A DNA stretch of 64,000 bases from Desulfovibrio sp. X2 (GTDB lineage Bacteria > Desulfobacterota > Desulfovibrionia > Desulfovibrionales > Desulfovibrionaceae): contig NZ_ATHV01000064.1 of assembly GCF_000422205.1 (NCBI RefSeq), positions 124,001 to 188,000 of the forward strand, in the 5' to 3' direction. The notes under the pieces were generated by a model. It made no database searches and was not told the DNA's origin. It saw nothing but the letters and a program-made list of their open reading frames with translations. Numbering within the stretch: position 1 is the stretch's first letter; every line of letters begins with the position of its first letter. This document shows positions 18,071 to 28,474 of this stretch, piece after piece. Position numbers and translations under genes: made by a program.

Positions 18071-19372
18071 ATGCCCTGTCGTACAATTCGCCACAACGGC
18101 CCCGATTCCATAGCCGACATCCGCTGCTGGCTCGACGCCCGCCGCCGGACCGACGCCTCCGTCGAGAGCACGGTTCTCGAAATTCTCGCCGACGTCGCCC
18201 GCCGCGGCGACGAGGCCCTCGTCGAGCGCACCCGGCGCTTCGACTGCCCGGATTTCGACCTCGGGCGCCTGCGCGTGCCGGTCGAGGAGATCCGGGCGTC
18301 CCTCGCCCACATCCCGGCCGAGGACCGCGCCATACTCACTGAGGCGGCGGCCAACATCCGCTCCTTCCACGAGCGCCAGCTCCCCAACTCCTGGGTGCGC
18401 ACCGATCCCGACGGCTCCATGCTCGGCCAGCTCGTGCGGCCGGTGGACCGCGCAGGCCTCTACGTGCCGGGCGGCAAGGGCGGCGAGACGCCGCTCATCT
18501 CGAGCCTGCTCATGAACGCCATTCCGGCCCAAGTGGCCGGAGTTTCGGGTGTGGCCGTGATCTCGCCGCCGCGCAAGGACGGGACGCTGAATCCTTACAT
18601 CCTCGCCGCCGCGGCCCTGCTCGGCATCGACGAGGTCTACGCCGTGGGCTCTGCCTGGGGCGTGGCCGCGCTGGCTTACGGAACCCGGACCATTCCCTCC
18701 GTGGACGTCATCGCCGGGCCGGGCAACATCTTCGTGACCACGGCCAAGCGCCTGCTCATCGGCCGCGTGGGCATCGACATGATCGCCGGTCCCTCGGAGA
18801 TCGCCATCCTGGCAGACGACTCCGCCCGCCCCGACTTCGTGGCCGCGGACATGCTCTCCCAGGCCGAGCACGACCCGCTCGCGGCGAGCATCCTGGTGAC
18901 CACCTCCGAGGAGCTGGCCGCGGCCGTGCCTGCGGAACTCTCGCGCCAGCTCGCCGCCCTGCCGCGCGCGGACCTCGCCCGCACCTCGCTCAAGGAATGG
19001 GGCGGCATCGTCCTCATGCCGGACATGGACACCGCGCTTACGGTCATCAACCTCATCGCCCCGGAGCACCTGGAGCTCCTGACCCGTGATCCGCAGGCCC
19101 TGCTCGGCCGCATCCGCCACGCGGGCGCCATCTTCTCCGGCCACTACGCCCCGGAGCCCGTGGGCGACTACTTCGCCGGGCCGAACCACGTCCTGCCCAC
19201 GCTCGGCACGGCCCGCTTCTCTTCCGCGCTCTCGGTGGAGACGTTCCTCAAGAAATCGAGCCTCATCGCCACGAGCAGAGAGTTCACCCTGGCCGCCGCG
19301 GACAAGATCGCCCGCCTGGCGCGCCTCGAGGGGCTGGAGGCCCATGCCCGCTCCGTGGAGATCAGGAAATAG
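18071..19372 (+). CDS. hisD: Histidinol dehydrogenase
   Basis: This 433-residue protein starts behind GGAGAG with a 10-bp gap. It has RAGLYVPGGKGGE, IAGPGNIFVTTAKR, the AGPSEI signature and the zinc-ligand segment QAEHDPLA. HisD catalyses the last two oxidations of histidine biosynthesis, from L-histidinol to L-histidine, using NAD+ and zinc. The other his genes are not nearby. purC follows after 47 bp. Confidence 0.97.
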   Translation: MPCRTIRHNGPDSIADIRCWLDARRRTDASVESTVLEILADVARRGDEALVERTRRFDCPDFDLGRLRVPVEEIRASLAHIPAEDRAILTEAAANIRSFHERQLPNSWVRTDPDGSMLGQLVRPVDRAGLYVPGGKGGETPLISSLLMNAIPAQVAGVSGVAVISPPRKDGTLNPYILAAAALLGIDEVYAVGSAWGVAALAYGTRTIPSVDVIAGPGNIFVTTAKRLLIGRVGIDMIAGPSEIAILADDSARPDFVAADMLSQAEHDPLAASILVTTSEELAAAVPAELSRQLAALPRADLARTSLKEWGGIVLMPDMDTALTVINLIAPEHLELLTRDPQALLGRIRHAGAIFSGHYAPEPVGDYFAGPNHVLPTLGTARFSSALSVETFLKKSSLIATSREFTLAAADKIARLARLEGLEAHARSVEIRK

Positions 19373-19419
19373 TCCCGTTCACGCGCCCAATCGTGTAGAA
19401 GACTCCAAAGGACACATTC

Positions 19420-20316
19420 ATGAAGATCGTCAGTAAGACAAACATTCCGGAGTACCCCCTCCTCTCCCGGGGCAAGGTACGCGACATCTACGCCGTGGGA
19501 GACGACGAACTGCTCATCGTGACCACCGACCGGCTCTCGGCCTTCGACGTCATCCTGCCCGACGCCATCCCCTTCAAGGGCGCCGTGCTGAACCAGATCA
19601 CCCTGTTCTGGATGGAGCGCTTCAAGGACCTCGTGCCCAACCACGTGGTGGCCGACCGCATCGAACTCTTCCCCGAGAACCTGCGCGCTTACGCCGACGA
19701 GCTCGAAGGCCGCTCGGTGATCGTCAAGAAGGCCTCCCCGTTGCCCATCGAGTGCATCGTGCGCGGCTACATCACCGGCTCCGGCTGGAAGGACTACAAG
19801 AAGACGGGCAAGGTCAGCGGCCATGCCCTGCCCGAGGGGCTGCTCGAGTCCCAGGAACTGCCCGAGCCCCTGTTCACCCCCTCCACCAAGGCCGAGATCG
19901 GCGCGCACGACGAGAACATCACCGTCGACCGCGCGGGCGAGCTCATCGGCGGCGACGTGCTGCGCGAGGTGGAGCGCATCTCCCTCGAGATCTACCGCCA
20001 GGCGCGCAACTACGCCCGCAACTGCGGCATCATCATCGCCGACACCAAGTTCGAGTTCGGCATCAAGGGCGGCCAGCTGCTATGGATCGACGAGGCGCTG
20101 ACCCCCGACTCCTCGCGCTTCTGGCCCATGGACGGCTACGAGCCGGGTCACGGCCAGCCGAGCTTCGACAAGCAGTTCGTGCGCGACTACCTGGAGGAGA
20201 TCGGCTTCAACAAGCAGCCCCCGGCCCCCCATCTTCCGCCTGAGCTCGTCGAGAAGACCAGCCGGACTTACATGCGGATCTTCGAAATGCTGACCGGCTC
20301 CAAACTCAAGGTCTGA
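19420..20316 (+). CDS. purC: Phosphoribosylaminoimidazole-succinocarboxamide synthase
   Basis: This 298-residue protein starts behind AAAGGA. It has SRGKVRDIYAV, the VVRGY-type segment CIVRGYITGSGWKDY, DTKFEFG and DEALTPDSSRFWP. PurC joins aspartate to CAIR with ATP in purine synthesis. The length matches the longer bacterial/yeast-like form rather than the ~240-residue enteric form. It is followed 21 bp later by fabI and is probably co-transcribed with it. Confidence 0.97.
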   Translation: MKIVSKTNIPEYPLLSRGKVRDIYAVGDDELLIVTTDRLSAFDVILPDAIPFKGAVLNQITLFWMERFKDLVPNHVVADRIELFPENLRAYADELEGRSVIVKKASPLPIECIVRGYITGSGWKDYKKTGKVSGHALPEGLLESQELPEPLFTPSTKAEIGAHDENITVDRAGELIGGDVLREVERISLEIYRQARNYARNCGIIIADTKFEFGIKGGQLLWIDEALTPDSSRFWPMDGYEPGHGQPSFDKQFVRDYLEEIGFNKQPPAPHLPPELVEKTSRTYMRIFEMLTGSKLKV

Positions 20317-20337
20317 TCCACCCAAGGAGGATACCCC

Positions 20338-21102
20338 ATGCTCATGAAAGACAAGAAAGCCCTCATCTTCGGCGTGGCCAACGAGCGTTCCATCGCCTAC
20401 GGCATCGCCCAGCAGTTCAAGGAGCAGGGGGCGAGGCTGGCCTTCAGCTACGCCAACGACGCCATCAGGAAGCGCATCGAGCCCATCAGCGAGGAGCTCG
20501 GCGGCGAGTTCATCGTGCAGTGCGACGTGCAGGACGATGCTGCCCTGGCCGCGACCGCTGCCGAGGTCAAGGAGAAGTGGGGCGACGTGGACGTGCTGGT
20601 GCACTCCGTGGCCTACGCCGACAGGAACGACCTGGCAGGCCGCTACATCGACACCAGCCGCGCGGGCTTCGCCCTGGCCATGGACGTCTCGGCCTACTCG
20701 CTCGTGTGCCTGTGCAAGGCCTTCGAGCCCCTGCTGCACGAGGACTCCACGGTCATGGCCATGACCTACCACGGCGCGCAGAAAGTGGTGACCAACTACA
20801 ACGTCATGGGCGTGGCCAAGGCCGCTCTGGAAGCCTCGGTGCGCTACCTGGCCGTGGACCTGGGCGCCAAGGGCGTGCGCATCAACGCCATCAGCGCCGG
20901 TCCCATCAAGACCCTGGCCTCCAGCGGCATCTCGGGCTTCAAGACCATCCTGCACACCATCGAGGAGCGGGCCCCGCTGCGCCGCAACGTGACCATCGAG
21001 GACGTGGGCAAGACCGCCCTGTTCCTGTGCTCCGACCTGAGCCACGGCGTGACCGGCGAAGTGCTCTACGCGGACTCCGGCTACAACATCATGGGCATCT
21101 AG
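20338..21102 (+). CDS. fabI: Enoyl-[acyl-carrier-protein] reductase (NADH)
   Basis: This 254-residue short-chain dehydrogenase starts behind AAGGAGG. The N-terminal FGVANERSIAYGIA is the divergent FabI nucleotide loop. The catalytic Tyr-x6-Lys is in YNVMGVAK, and AISAGPIKTLASSGI is the FabI C-terminal signature. It reduces the enoyl-ACP intermediate in each round of fatty acid elongation. The aminotransferase gene follows after 5 bp. Confidence 0.95.
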   Translation: MLMKDKKALIFGVANERSIAYGIAQQFKEQGARLAFSYANDAIRKRIEPISEELGGEFIVQCDVQDDAALAATAAEVKEKWGDVDVLVHSVAYADRNDLAGRYIDTSRAGFALAMDVSAYSLVCLCKAFEPLLHEDSTVMAMTYHGAQKVVTNYNVMGVAKAALEASVRYLAVDLGAKGVRINAISAGPIKTLASSGISGFKTILHTIEERAPLRRNVTIEDVGKTALFLCSDLSHGVTGEVLYADSGYNIMGI

Positions 21103-21107
21103 GCGAC

Positions 21108-22238
<1,131 letters not shown>

Positions 22239-22328
22239 CGCGAGGCGTCAGGCCCACGTCACGGCGGACTGGCCCGCGGGCAGAAGCCGTGATATGCTTT
22301 CGGGAAATCGCGGCACGGAGGTGTGCCC

Positions 22329-22418
22329 ATGAAAGATCTGCTTCTGCTGGCCGCGCTCGTGGCCGTCTGGTGGCTTCTGGCCCGCTACGTCCTGCCCAAG
22401 TTCGGCATCCAGGGCTGA
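22329..22418 (+). CDS. 29-residue single-pass membrane peptide
   Basis: An ATG behind CGGAGG opens 29 codons. The product begins MKDLLLLAALVAVWWLLA, then RYVLPKFGIQG: one hydrophobic helix of about 16 residues followed by a basic, Pro-containing tail. The good ribosome site, biased codon use and strongly amphipathic layout support a real gene. It lies between the aminotransferase and rpsF. Function unknown; small inner-membrane peptides often modulate larger membrane proteins. Confidence 0.6.
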   Translation: MKDLLLLAALVAVWWLLARYVLPKFGIQG

Positions 22419-22479
22419 GCCTCCCTGCCGAGCTGCAGTCTGCAGCCCAAGGAGCCCCGGCAAAAGGACGCCCACGGCG

Positions 22480-22508
22480 TTGACAAGGGCAAGGAAAACG
22501 ACTAACGA
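22480..22508 (+). promoter_or_regulatory. Sigma70 promoter of the rpsF-rpsR-rplI(-dnaB) operon
   Basis: A consensus -35 TTGACA, a 17-bp spacer and TAACGA, 62 bp before rpsF. Confidence 0.7.
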
Positions 22509-22570
22509 CACCCCTTCCTTGCTCGCGCCCCTTCACGGCGCGGGCCGTAAGACCGCAAGGAGGATACCAC

Positions 22571-22879
22571 ATGCGTCATTACGAAACGCTTCTTCTGCTG
22601 AGCCCCGAGCTTGCCGCCGAGGCCCGCAAGGAAGTGCTCGATGCCCTGACCGGCATCATCGAACGGGAAAACGGCAAGATGCTCCTCACCGACGAGTGGG
22701 GCATGCGCGATCTGGCCTACCAGGTCAACAAGCAGTCGCGCGGCTTCTACGTCCGGCTTGAATATGCCGCCATCGGCAACTGCGTTGCCGAGCTCGAGCG
22801 CAACATCCGCATCATGGACGGCATCTTCAAGTTCATCACCGTCAAGCTGAACGACGAGTTCAAGCCCGAGGAGGCCTAG
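22571..22879 (+). CDS. rpsF: 30S ribosomal protein S6
   Basis: This 102-residue protein starts behind AAGGAGG. It has [13 protein letters not shown], the [12 protein letters not shown] central strand and a short acidic C-terminus, all typical of S6. S6 binds 16S rRNA with S18, whose gene follows after 2 bp, in the conserved rpsF-rpsR-rplI order. Confidence 0.98.
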   Translation: MRHYETLLLLSPELAAEARKEVLDALTGIIERENGKMLLTDEWGMRDLAYQVNKQSRGFYVRLEYAAIGNCVAELERNIRIMDGIFKFITVKLNDEFKPEEA

Positions 22880-22881
22880 CC

Positions 22882-23142
22882 ATGGCGTTCAAGAAACGGT
22901 TCACTCCCCGCAAGAAGTTCTGCCGCTTCTGCGCGGACAAGAAGCTTCCCCTGGACTACAAGCGCCCGGACATCCTGCGCGACTTCATCACCGAGCGCGG
23001 CAAGATCATCGCCCGCCGCATCACCGGCACCTGCGCCAAGTGCCAGCGCAAGCTGACCCGCGAGATCAAGCGCTCCCGGCAGATGTCCCTGCTGTACTAC
23101 ACCACCGTCCACGCCACCTACGTGCGTAAGCGGACCATCTAG
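22882..23142 (+). CDS. rpsR: 30S ribosomal protein S18
   Basis: This 86-residue protein has [19 protein letters not shown] and [21 protein letters not shown], the S18 core. Four cysteines in two CxxC pairs (CRFC, CAKC) indicate the zinc-binding C+ form. It has an overlapping ribosome site in the rpsF tail. Confidence 0.98.
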   Translation: MAFKKRFTPRKKFCRFCADKKLPLDYKRPDILRDFITERGKIIARRITGTCAKCQRKLTREIKRSRQMSLLYYTTVHATYVRKRTI

Positions 23143-23156
23143 GGGGAGGGATAGAC

Positions 23157-23708
23157 ATGCCCGTCCAGATCATTCTCAGGGCCGACGTGGACAATCTTGG
23201 CCGCGTTGGCGACTTGGTCAAAGTCAAGCCGGGCTTCGCCCGGAACTTCCTGCTCCCGCAGGGCCTGGCCATGATGGCCTCCCCCTCCAACCTCAAGCGC
23301 TTCGAGCTCGAGCGCAAGAAGCTCGAGGCCAAGATGGCGGGCATCCGCTCCGCCGCCCAGGCCGAGGGCGACAAGCTCTCCGGCGCCGCCGTCGAGCTGC
23401 GCGTGCGCGTGGGCGAGGGTGACAAGCTGTACGGCTCCGTGACCTCGGCCATGATCGCCGAGAAGCTCGCCGAGCAGGGCTTCGACATCGACAAGCGCCG
23501 TATTCTGCTCGAGGCCCCCATCCGGGCCCTGGGCGACTACGCCGTCCCCGTCAAGCTGCACCAGGACGTCAAGGTCGACGTCAGCGTGCGGGTGCTGCGT
23601 GAAGGCGGCATGTTCGACGAGGAAATCGCCGCCCCCGCCGGCGCCGCTTCCGACGCCGGTGAGGCCGAGGAGGTCGCAGCTGAGCCCGTCGCCGAGCAGG
23701 CCGAGTAG
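23157..23708 (+). CDS. rplI: 50S ribosomal protein L9
   Basis: This 183-residue protein starts behind AGGGGGAGGG. The N-terminal domain has GDLVKVKPGFARNFLLPQGLA, followed by the long connecting helix and the C-terminal domain. A tail of about 30 residues rich in Ala, Glu and Pro extends beyond the normal ~150, overlapping the probable dnaB start region. Confidence 0.97.
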   Translation: MPVQIILRADVDNLGRVGDLVKVKPGFARNFLLPQGLAMMASPSNLKRFELERKKLEAKMAGIRSAAQAEGDKLSGAAVELRVRVGEGDKLYGSVTSAMIAEKLAEQGFDIDKRRILLEAPIRALGDYAVPVKLHQDVKVDVSVRVLREGGMFDEEIAAPAGAASDAGEAEEVAAEPVAEQAE

Positions 23709-25128
23709 CCCCTCTTCCAAAGGGACTCGCGCCCCTGTCGAGCAGGAGGCCCCTGAGCGGGCCTCCGCCGATCTCCTGCGCAAAGTTCCCCCCCATGACC
23801 TCGAAGCCGAACAGGCGGTCCTGGGGGGGATTTTTCTCAACAACAAAGCCTTCCACAACATCGTCGAGATCCTCGACGAAGAAGATTTCTACTCCCCGGT
23901 CCACAAGACCATCTACAAGGCGTTCCTGGAGCTCGACCGCACCGGGAAGCCCATCGACCTGCTGACCGTAGCGGACATCCTCGACCGCGGCGAAGAGCTC
24001 GAGACCGTCGGCGGCCGCGCCTACCTGGGCGACCTGGCGGCCGGGATCGTGCCCTCGGCCAACGCCGAGTACTTCGCCCACCGCGTGCGCGACCTCTCCC
24101 TGCAGCGCAGCCTCATAAGCGTCGCAGCGGGCATCATCCAGGAGAGCTACCGCCGCGGCGCGGACGTCGAGAAGCTCATCGACGAGTCCGAGCAGTCCAT
24201 CTTCCGCATCGCCGAGCGCCGCGCCACGGAGTCCTACTCCTCGAGCAAACAGCTGGTGGAGGCCGTCTTCGAGCAGCTGCAGCGCCGCGCCGAACGCCAG
24301 GACGTGATCACCGGCATCACCACCGGCTACACGCGCCTGAACGAATATCTCGCGGGCCTGCAGCCCTCGGACCTCGTGATCATCGCCGCCCGCCCCTCCA
24401 TGGGCAAGACCGCCTTCGCGCTCAACCTGGCGCTGAACGCGGCCACCAAGGGGCTCGAGGAGACCGGCGTGGTCGTCTTCTCCCTGGAGATGAGCAAGGA
24501 GCAGCTCATGTCGCGCTTCCTGTGCATCCAGGGCGAGGTGGACCTGGCCCGCTTCCGCCGCGGCTTCCTGGACGACGGGGACTGGGCCAAGCTCTACGAC
24601 GCCGCCCAGGTGCTCACGCGGGCGCCCATCTTCATCGACGACACCCCGGCGCTCTCCGTACTGGAGCTGCGCGCCCGCTGCCGCCGCCTGAAGAAGGAAA
24701 AGAATATCGGCATGATCATCGTGGACTACCTGCAGCTCATGCGCGCCAGCCGGAACATCGACTCGCGCGAGCAGGAGATCTCCGACATCTCGCGCAACCT
24801 GAAGGCCCTGGCCAAGGAGCTGCACGTCCCGGTGCTCGCGCTCTCGCAGCTCAACCGCAAGGTCGAGGAGCGCTCGAACCGCAGGCCCATGCTTTCGGAC
24901 CTTCGCGAGTCCGGCGCCATCGAGCAGGACGCCGACGTGATCATGTTCATCTACCGCGACGAGGTCTACAACAAGGAATCGCCCAAGAAGGGCACGGCCG
25001 AGATCATCATCGGCAAGCAGCGCAACGGCCCGGTGGGCGAGGTCGAGCTGGCCTTCCTCGGGCAGTGCACCAAGTTCGGCGACCTCGCTTTCGTGCCCGA
25101 GCCCTCGGAATACGGCCATTCCGGCTGA
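23659..25128 (+). CDS. dnaB: Replicative DNA helicase DnaB
   Basis: The catalytic core is clear. The N-terminal domain has PHDLEAEQAVLGG, Walker A is ARPSMGKTAFAL and Walker B is IIVDYLQLM. LSQLNRKVEERS and the C-terminal FIYRDEVYN segment also match DnaB. It loads on single strands and drives the replication fork. The start is unresolved: no ATG lies before LLRKVPPHD, and the in-frame GTGs at 23599 and 23659 both lie inside rplI without a clear ribosome site. The 23659 start gives 489 residues, the usual length, and a 50-bp overlap with rplI. Confidence 0.9.
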   Translation: MRPRRSQLSPSPSRPSSPSSKGTRAPVEQEAPERASADLLRKVPPHDLEAEQAVLGGIFLNNKAFHNIVEILDEEDFYSPVHKTIYKAFLELDRTGKPIDLLTVADILDRGEELETVGGRAYLGDLAAGIVPSANAEYFAHRVRDLSLQRSLISVAAGIIQESYRRGADVEKLIDESEQSIFRIAERRATESYSSSKQLVEAVFEQLQRRAERQDVITGITTGYTRLNEYLAGLQPSDLVIIAARPSMGKTAFALNLALNAATKGLEETGVVVFSLEMSKEQLMSRFLCIQGEVDLARFRRGFLDDGDWAKLYDAAQVLTRAPIFIDDTPALSVLELRARCRRLKKEKNIGMIIVDYLQLMRASRNIDSREQEISDISRNLKALAKELHVPVLALSQLNRKVEERSNRRPMLSDLRESGAIEQDADVIMFIYRDEVYNKESPKKGTAEIIIGKQRNGPVGEVELAFLGQCTKFGDLAFVPEPSEYGHSG

Positions 25129-25148
25129 AACGCCTGAAGGAGGCACCG

Positions 25149-26444
25149 GTGTTCTACGATCCCGCAGAAGGTCTTTCCCGGGACGAGCTCGACCGCCTGC
25201 AGACCGAGCGCCTGCGCGCGGTCGTCGCCCGCGCCGCGACCTCGCCCTTCTATGCCGCCCGCTTCGAGGAATGCGGCCTCACGCCGGATGACATCACCTG
25301 CCCGGCGGACATCGCCAAGGTGCCCCTGACCACCAAGCAGGACCTGCGCAGCAACTATCCCTACGGCCTGCTGACCGTGCCTGTGGACGACCTGGTGCGG
25401 CTGCACGCCTCCTCCGGCACCACGGGCTCGCCCACGGCCATCTTCTACACCAGGAAGGACCTCGCGACCTGGGCCTCGCTCATGGCGCGCTGCATGCACA
25501 TGTGCGGCATGCGCCCCTCGGACGTCTTCCAGAACATGAGCGGCTACGGCCTCTTCACCGGGGGTCTGGGCATCCACTACGGAGCCGAGACCCTCGGCTG
25601 CCTGACCATCCCGGCGGGCGCGGGCAACTCGCGCCGCCAGATCAAGCTCATCCGCGACTTCTCGGTCACCGCGGTGCACATCATCCCCTCCTATGCGCTC
25701 CACTTCGCGGACTTCCTGCAGGCCGAAGGCATCGAGCCCGCCTCCCTGCCCATCCGCATCGCGCTCATCGGCGCGGAGCCGCACACCGAGGAGACCCGGC
25801 GGCGCATCGAGGGACTTTTCGGCTGCAAGGCCTTCAACTCCTACGGCCTCTCGGAGATGAACGGCCCGGGCGTGGCCTTCGAGTGCCCGGAGCAGTCCGG
25901 CATGCACCTGTGGGAAGACGCCTACATCGTGGAGATCCTGAATCCCCAGACGCTGGAGCCCGTGGCCGTGGGCGAGATCGGCGAGCTCGTGCTGACCACG
26001 CTCACGCGCGAGGGCATGCCCATACTTCGCTACCGCACGCGCGACCTGACCCGCTTCCTGCCGGGCGAATGCCCCTGCGGTCGGGTCCACCGGCGCATCG
26101 ACCGCATCGCGGGTCGCTCGGACGACATGCTGATAATAAAGGGCGTGAACATCTACCCCATGCAGGTCGAGCAGATCCTCATGGGGCTGCCCGAGGTCGG
26201 CGGCAACTACCTCATCGAACTCAGCCGCGACGGCCACATGGACCAGTTCACGGTCAAGGTGGAGATCACGGACGAATTCTTCGTCGAGGATATGCGCGGC
26301 CTGAACGCGCTTCGCGGCCGCATCGTGGCCAAGCTGCGCGACGAGCTGCTGATCACCCCGCGCGTGGAGCTCGTGCAGCACGGCAGCCTGCCCGTGTCCG
26401 AGGGCAAGGCGGTGCGGGTGAACGACCTGCGGCCCAAGGAGTAG
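25149..26444 (+). CDS. paaK: Phenylacetate-CoA ligase family enzyme
   Basis: GTG start behind GAAGGAGG; 431 residues, the length of PaaK. The adenylation motif SSGTTGSPT is followed by YGLSEMNGPG, RTRDLTRF and a final RSDDMLIIKGVNIYP. These enzymes activate arylacetates to CoA thioesters through an acyl-AMP. The exact acid is not evident. No phenylacetate catabolic genes flank it; in Desulfovibrio-type genomes such genes are often isolated, so an indoleacetate or other aryl substrate is possible. Confidence 0.88.
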   Translation: MFYDPAEGLSRDELDRLQTERLRAVVARAATSPFYAARFEECGLTPDDITCPADIAKVPLTTKQDLRSNYPYGLLTVPVDDLVRLHASSGTTGSPTAIFYTRKDLATWASLMARCMHMCGMRPSDVFQNMSGYGLFTGGLGIHYGAETLGCLTIPAGAGNSRRQIKLIRDFSVTAVHIIPSYALHFADFLQAEGIEPASLPIRIALIGAEPHTEETRRRIEGLFGCKAFNSYGLSEMNGPGVAFECPEQSGMHLWEDAYIVEILNPQTLEPVAVGEIGELVLTTLTREGMPILRYRTRDLTRFLPGECPCGRVHRRIDRIAGRSDDMLIIKGVNIYPMQVEQILMGLPEVGGNYLIELSRDGHMDQFTVKVEITDEFFVEDMRGLNALRGRIVAKLRDELLITPRVELVQHGSLPVSEGKAVRVNDLRPKE

Positions 26445-26450
26445 CGGGCC

Positions 26451-26957
26451 ATGCAGGAATTCTACGCCATCCTCTTCCTGACGCTGCTCTTCCTGACGCT
26501 CGGGATGCACGTCTTCAGCCTGCCCGGCAACTGGACCATGCTCGGGCTCATGCTGCTGTGGCGCTGGGCCCATCCGGAGATGACCCAAGGCGTCGGCTTC
26601 TTCGTCCTCCTCGGACTCGTCGCCGGAGTCGGAGAGCTGGTGCAGTTCTTCACCCAGACCTATTCCGTGCGCCGCTTCGGCGGCTCCGGCCGGGGCAACT
26701 GGTCCTCCATTATCGGCTCGATCATCGGCGCCATCCTCGGCGCGCCGATCCTCTTCGGCCTCGGGGCCATTCCCGGCGCCTTCATCGGGGCCTACGTCGG
26801 CGGGCTCGCGGGCGAACTCTCCCTGCACAGGCCCTTTGCCGAAGCCCACCGCTCGGCCGTGGGCGCGCTCTTCGGCACGATCCTCGGCGTGGTCTCCAAG
26901 TTCGGCCTGGGCGTGCTCATGTTCTGGATGTGCGCCAAGGCCGTCTGGCCCGCATAG
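26451..26957 (+). CDS. DUF456 integral membrane protein
   Basis: This 168-residue protein has four to five hydrophobic segments and repeated Gly/small-residue runs (GSIIGAILGAPI, PGAFIGAYVGG) characteristic of DUF456. The ATG lies 6 bp after paaK. The family function is not known; the Gly-zipper-like repeats suggest tight helix packing in the inner membrane. Confidence 0.85.
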   Translation: MQEFYAILFLTLLFLTLGMHVFSLPGNWTMLGLMLLWRWAHPEMTQGVGFFVLLGLVAGVGELVQFFTQTYSVRRFGGSGRGNWSSIIGSIIGAILGAPILFGLGAIPGAFIGAYVGGLAGELSLHRPFAEAHRSAVGALFGTILGVVSKFGLGVLMFWMCAKAVWPA

Positions 26958-26989
26958 CGAACTTCCGCCATCAAACCGGAGAATAGACG

Positions 26990-28465
26990 ATGTCTTCCGC
27001 CCCCTCTTCCGCTGCACTCGGCGCCAACGACTTCCCCGCCTACCGCGGGCGCATGGAATACGTCTGCCTCGGCTGCGGCCAGCGCTTCGGCGTGGACCGG
27101 CTCCTCTACACCTGCCCTTCGTGCGGCGACGTCTTCCTGCTTCAGGACACCGAGTTCGGCCGCCTGAAGGAGACCCCGGGCGCTGCCTGGCGCGAGATCT
27201 TCGACGCCCGCGCCGCGACCAAGCGCGACGCGCTGCGCGGCATCTTCCGCTTCTACGAGCTGACCGCGCCCGTGGTGGAGCCCGGGGACATCGTCTGGCT
27301 CGGCGAAGGCAACACGCCCATCGTCGAATCGAGCCCGGCGCTTCGCGCCCAGCTCGGCGGCCAGCGCATGGCCTTCAAGAACGACGGCCAGAACCCCTCG
27401 GCCTCGTTCAAGGACCGGGGCATGGCCTGCGCCTTCTCCTTCCTGCGTTCTCTCATGCGCGAGAAGCAGATGAAGAGCCTGCTCGCGGTCTGCGCCTCCA
27501 CGGGCGACACCTCGGCCGCCGCCGCGCTCTACGCCTCCTACGTGGGCGGCGGCATCTCCTCCGTGGTCATCCTGCCCCAGGGCAAGGTCACCCCGCAGCA
27601 GCTGGCCCAGCCGCTTGGCAGCGGCGCCACCGTGCTGGAGGTGCCCGGCGTGTTCGACGACTGCATGAAGGTCGTGGAGTACCTGGCCGACAACTACGAC
27701 GTGGCGCTGCTCAATTCCAAGAACGCCTGGCGCATCCTGGGCCAGGAGTCCTACGCCTTCGAGGTCGCGCAGTGGGCCGACTGGGATCTCTCGGGCCTGT
27801 GCGTCTTCGTGCCCATCGGCAACGCGGGCAACATTACGGCCATCATGTCCGGCTTCCTCAAGCTCTGCGAGCTCGGCATCATCGCCAGGCCACCGCGCAT
27901 CTTCGGCGTGCAGTCGCACCATGCGGACCCGGTCTACCGCTACTACGCGCAGGAGCCGGGCGCGCGCACCTTCGCGCCGGTCACGGTGCAGGCCAGCGTG
28001 GCCCAGGCAGCCATGATCGGTTCGCCGGTCTCCTTCCCGCGCGTGCGCCATTTCGCCGAGAAGATCGAGAAGCTCGCGGGCCCGGGCTCGTTCCAGGTCG
28101 TGCAGGTCAGCGAGCAGGAGATCATCGAGGGCATGCTGCTGGCCAACCGCCACGGCCACATCTCCTGCACCCAGGGCGGCGAGTGCATGGCGGGACTGAT
28201 CAAGGCCCGCGAACTGGGGCTCATCGACAAGGACGAGACCGCGGTGCTGGACGCCACGGCGCACATGCTCAAGTTCATCGGCTTCCAGGACATGTACTTC
28301 AGCGACGCCTTCCCGCCCGAGTTCGGCATCACGCCGAACAAGGAGCTGGCCAACGCGCCCGAGGCCGTGATCTCGGCCGAGGAGAAGGCGGCCCTCTCGC
28401 CCGCGGACTTCACGGTCAAGACCGCGGAGAACATCGTCAAACGGCTCGGCCTGGCCAGGAAGTAG
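26990..28465 (+). CDS. thrC: Threonine synthase
   Basis: This 491-residue protein starts behind CGGAGAA. Two CxxC pairs (CLGCGQ, CPSCGD) form an N-terminal zinc ribbon. The PLP Lys is in NPSASFKDRGMA, and CASTGDTSAAAAL and PIGNAGNITAI bind the cofactor phosphate. ThrC converts O-phosphohomoserine to threonine. Length and zinc ribbon fit the longer bacterial type. tlyA follows after 9 bp. Confidence 0.95.
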   Translation: MSSAPSSAALGANDFPAYRGRMEYVCLGCGQRFGVDRLLYTCPSCGDVFLLQDTEFGRLKETPGAAWREIFDARAATKRDALRGIFRFYELTAPVVEPGDIVWLGEGNTPIVESSPALRAQLGGQRMAFKNDGQNPSASFKDRGMACAFSFLRSLMREKQMKSLLAVCASTGDTSAAAALYASYVGGGISSVVILPQGKVTPQQLAQPLGSGATVLEVPGVFDDCMKVVEYLADNYDVALLNSKNAWRILGQESYAFEVAQWADWDLSGLCVFVPIGNAGNITAIMSGFLKLCELGIIARPPRIFGVQSHHADPVYRYYAQEPGARTFAPVTVQASVAQAAMIGSPVSFPRVRHFAEKIEKLAGPGSFQVVQVSEQEIIEGMLLANRHGHISCTQGGECMAGLIKARELGLIDKDETAVLDATAHMLKFIGFQDMYFSDAFPPEFGITPNKELANAPEAVISAEEKAALSPADFTVKTAENIVKRLGLARK

Positions 28466-28474
28466 CTCCGCAGC

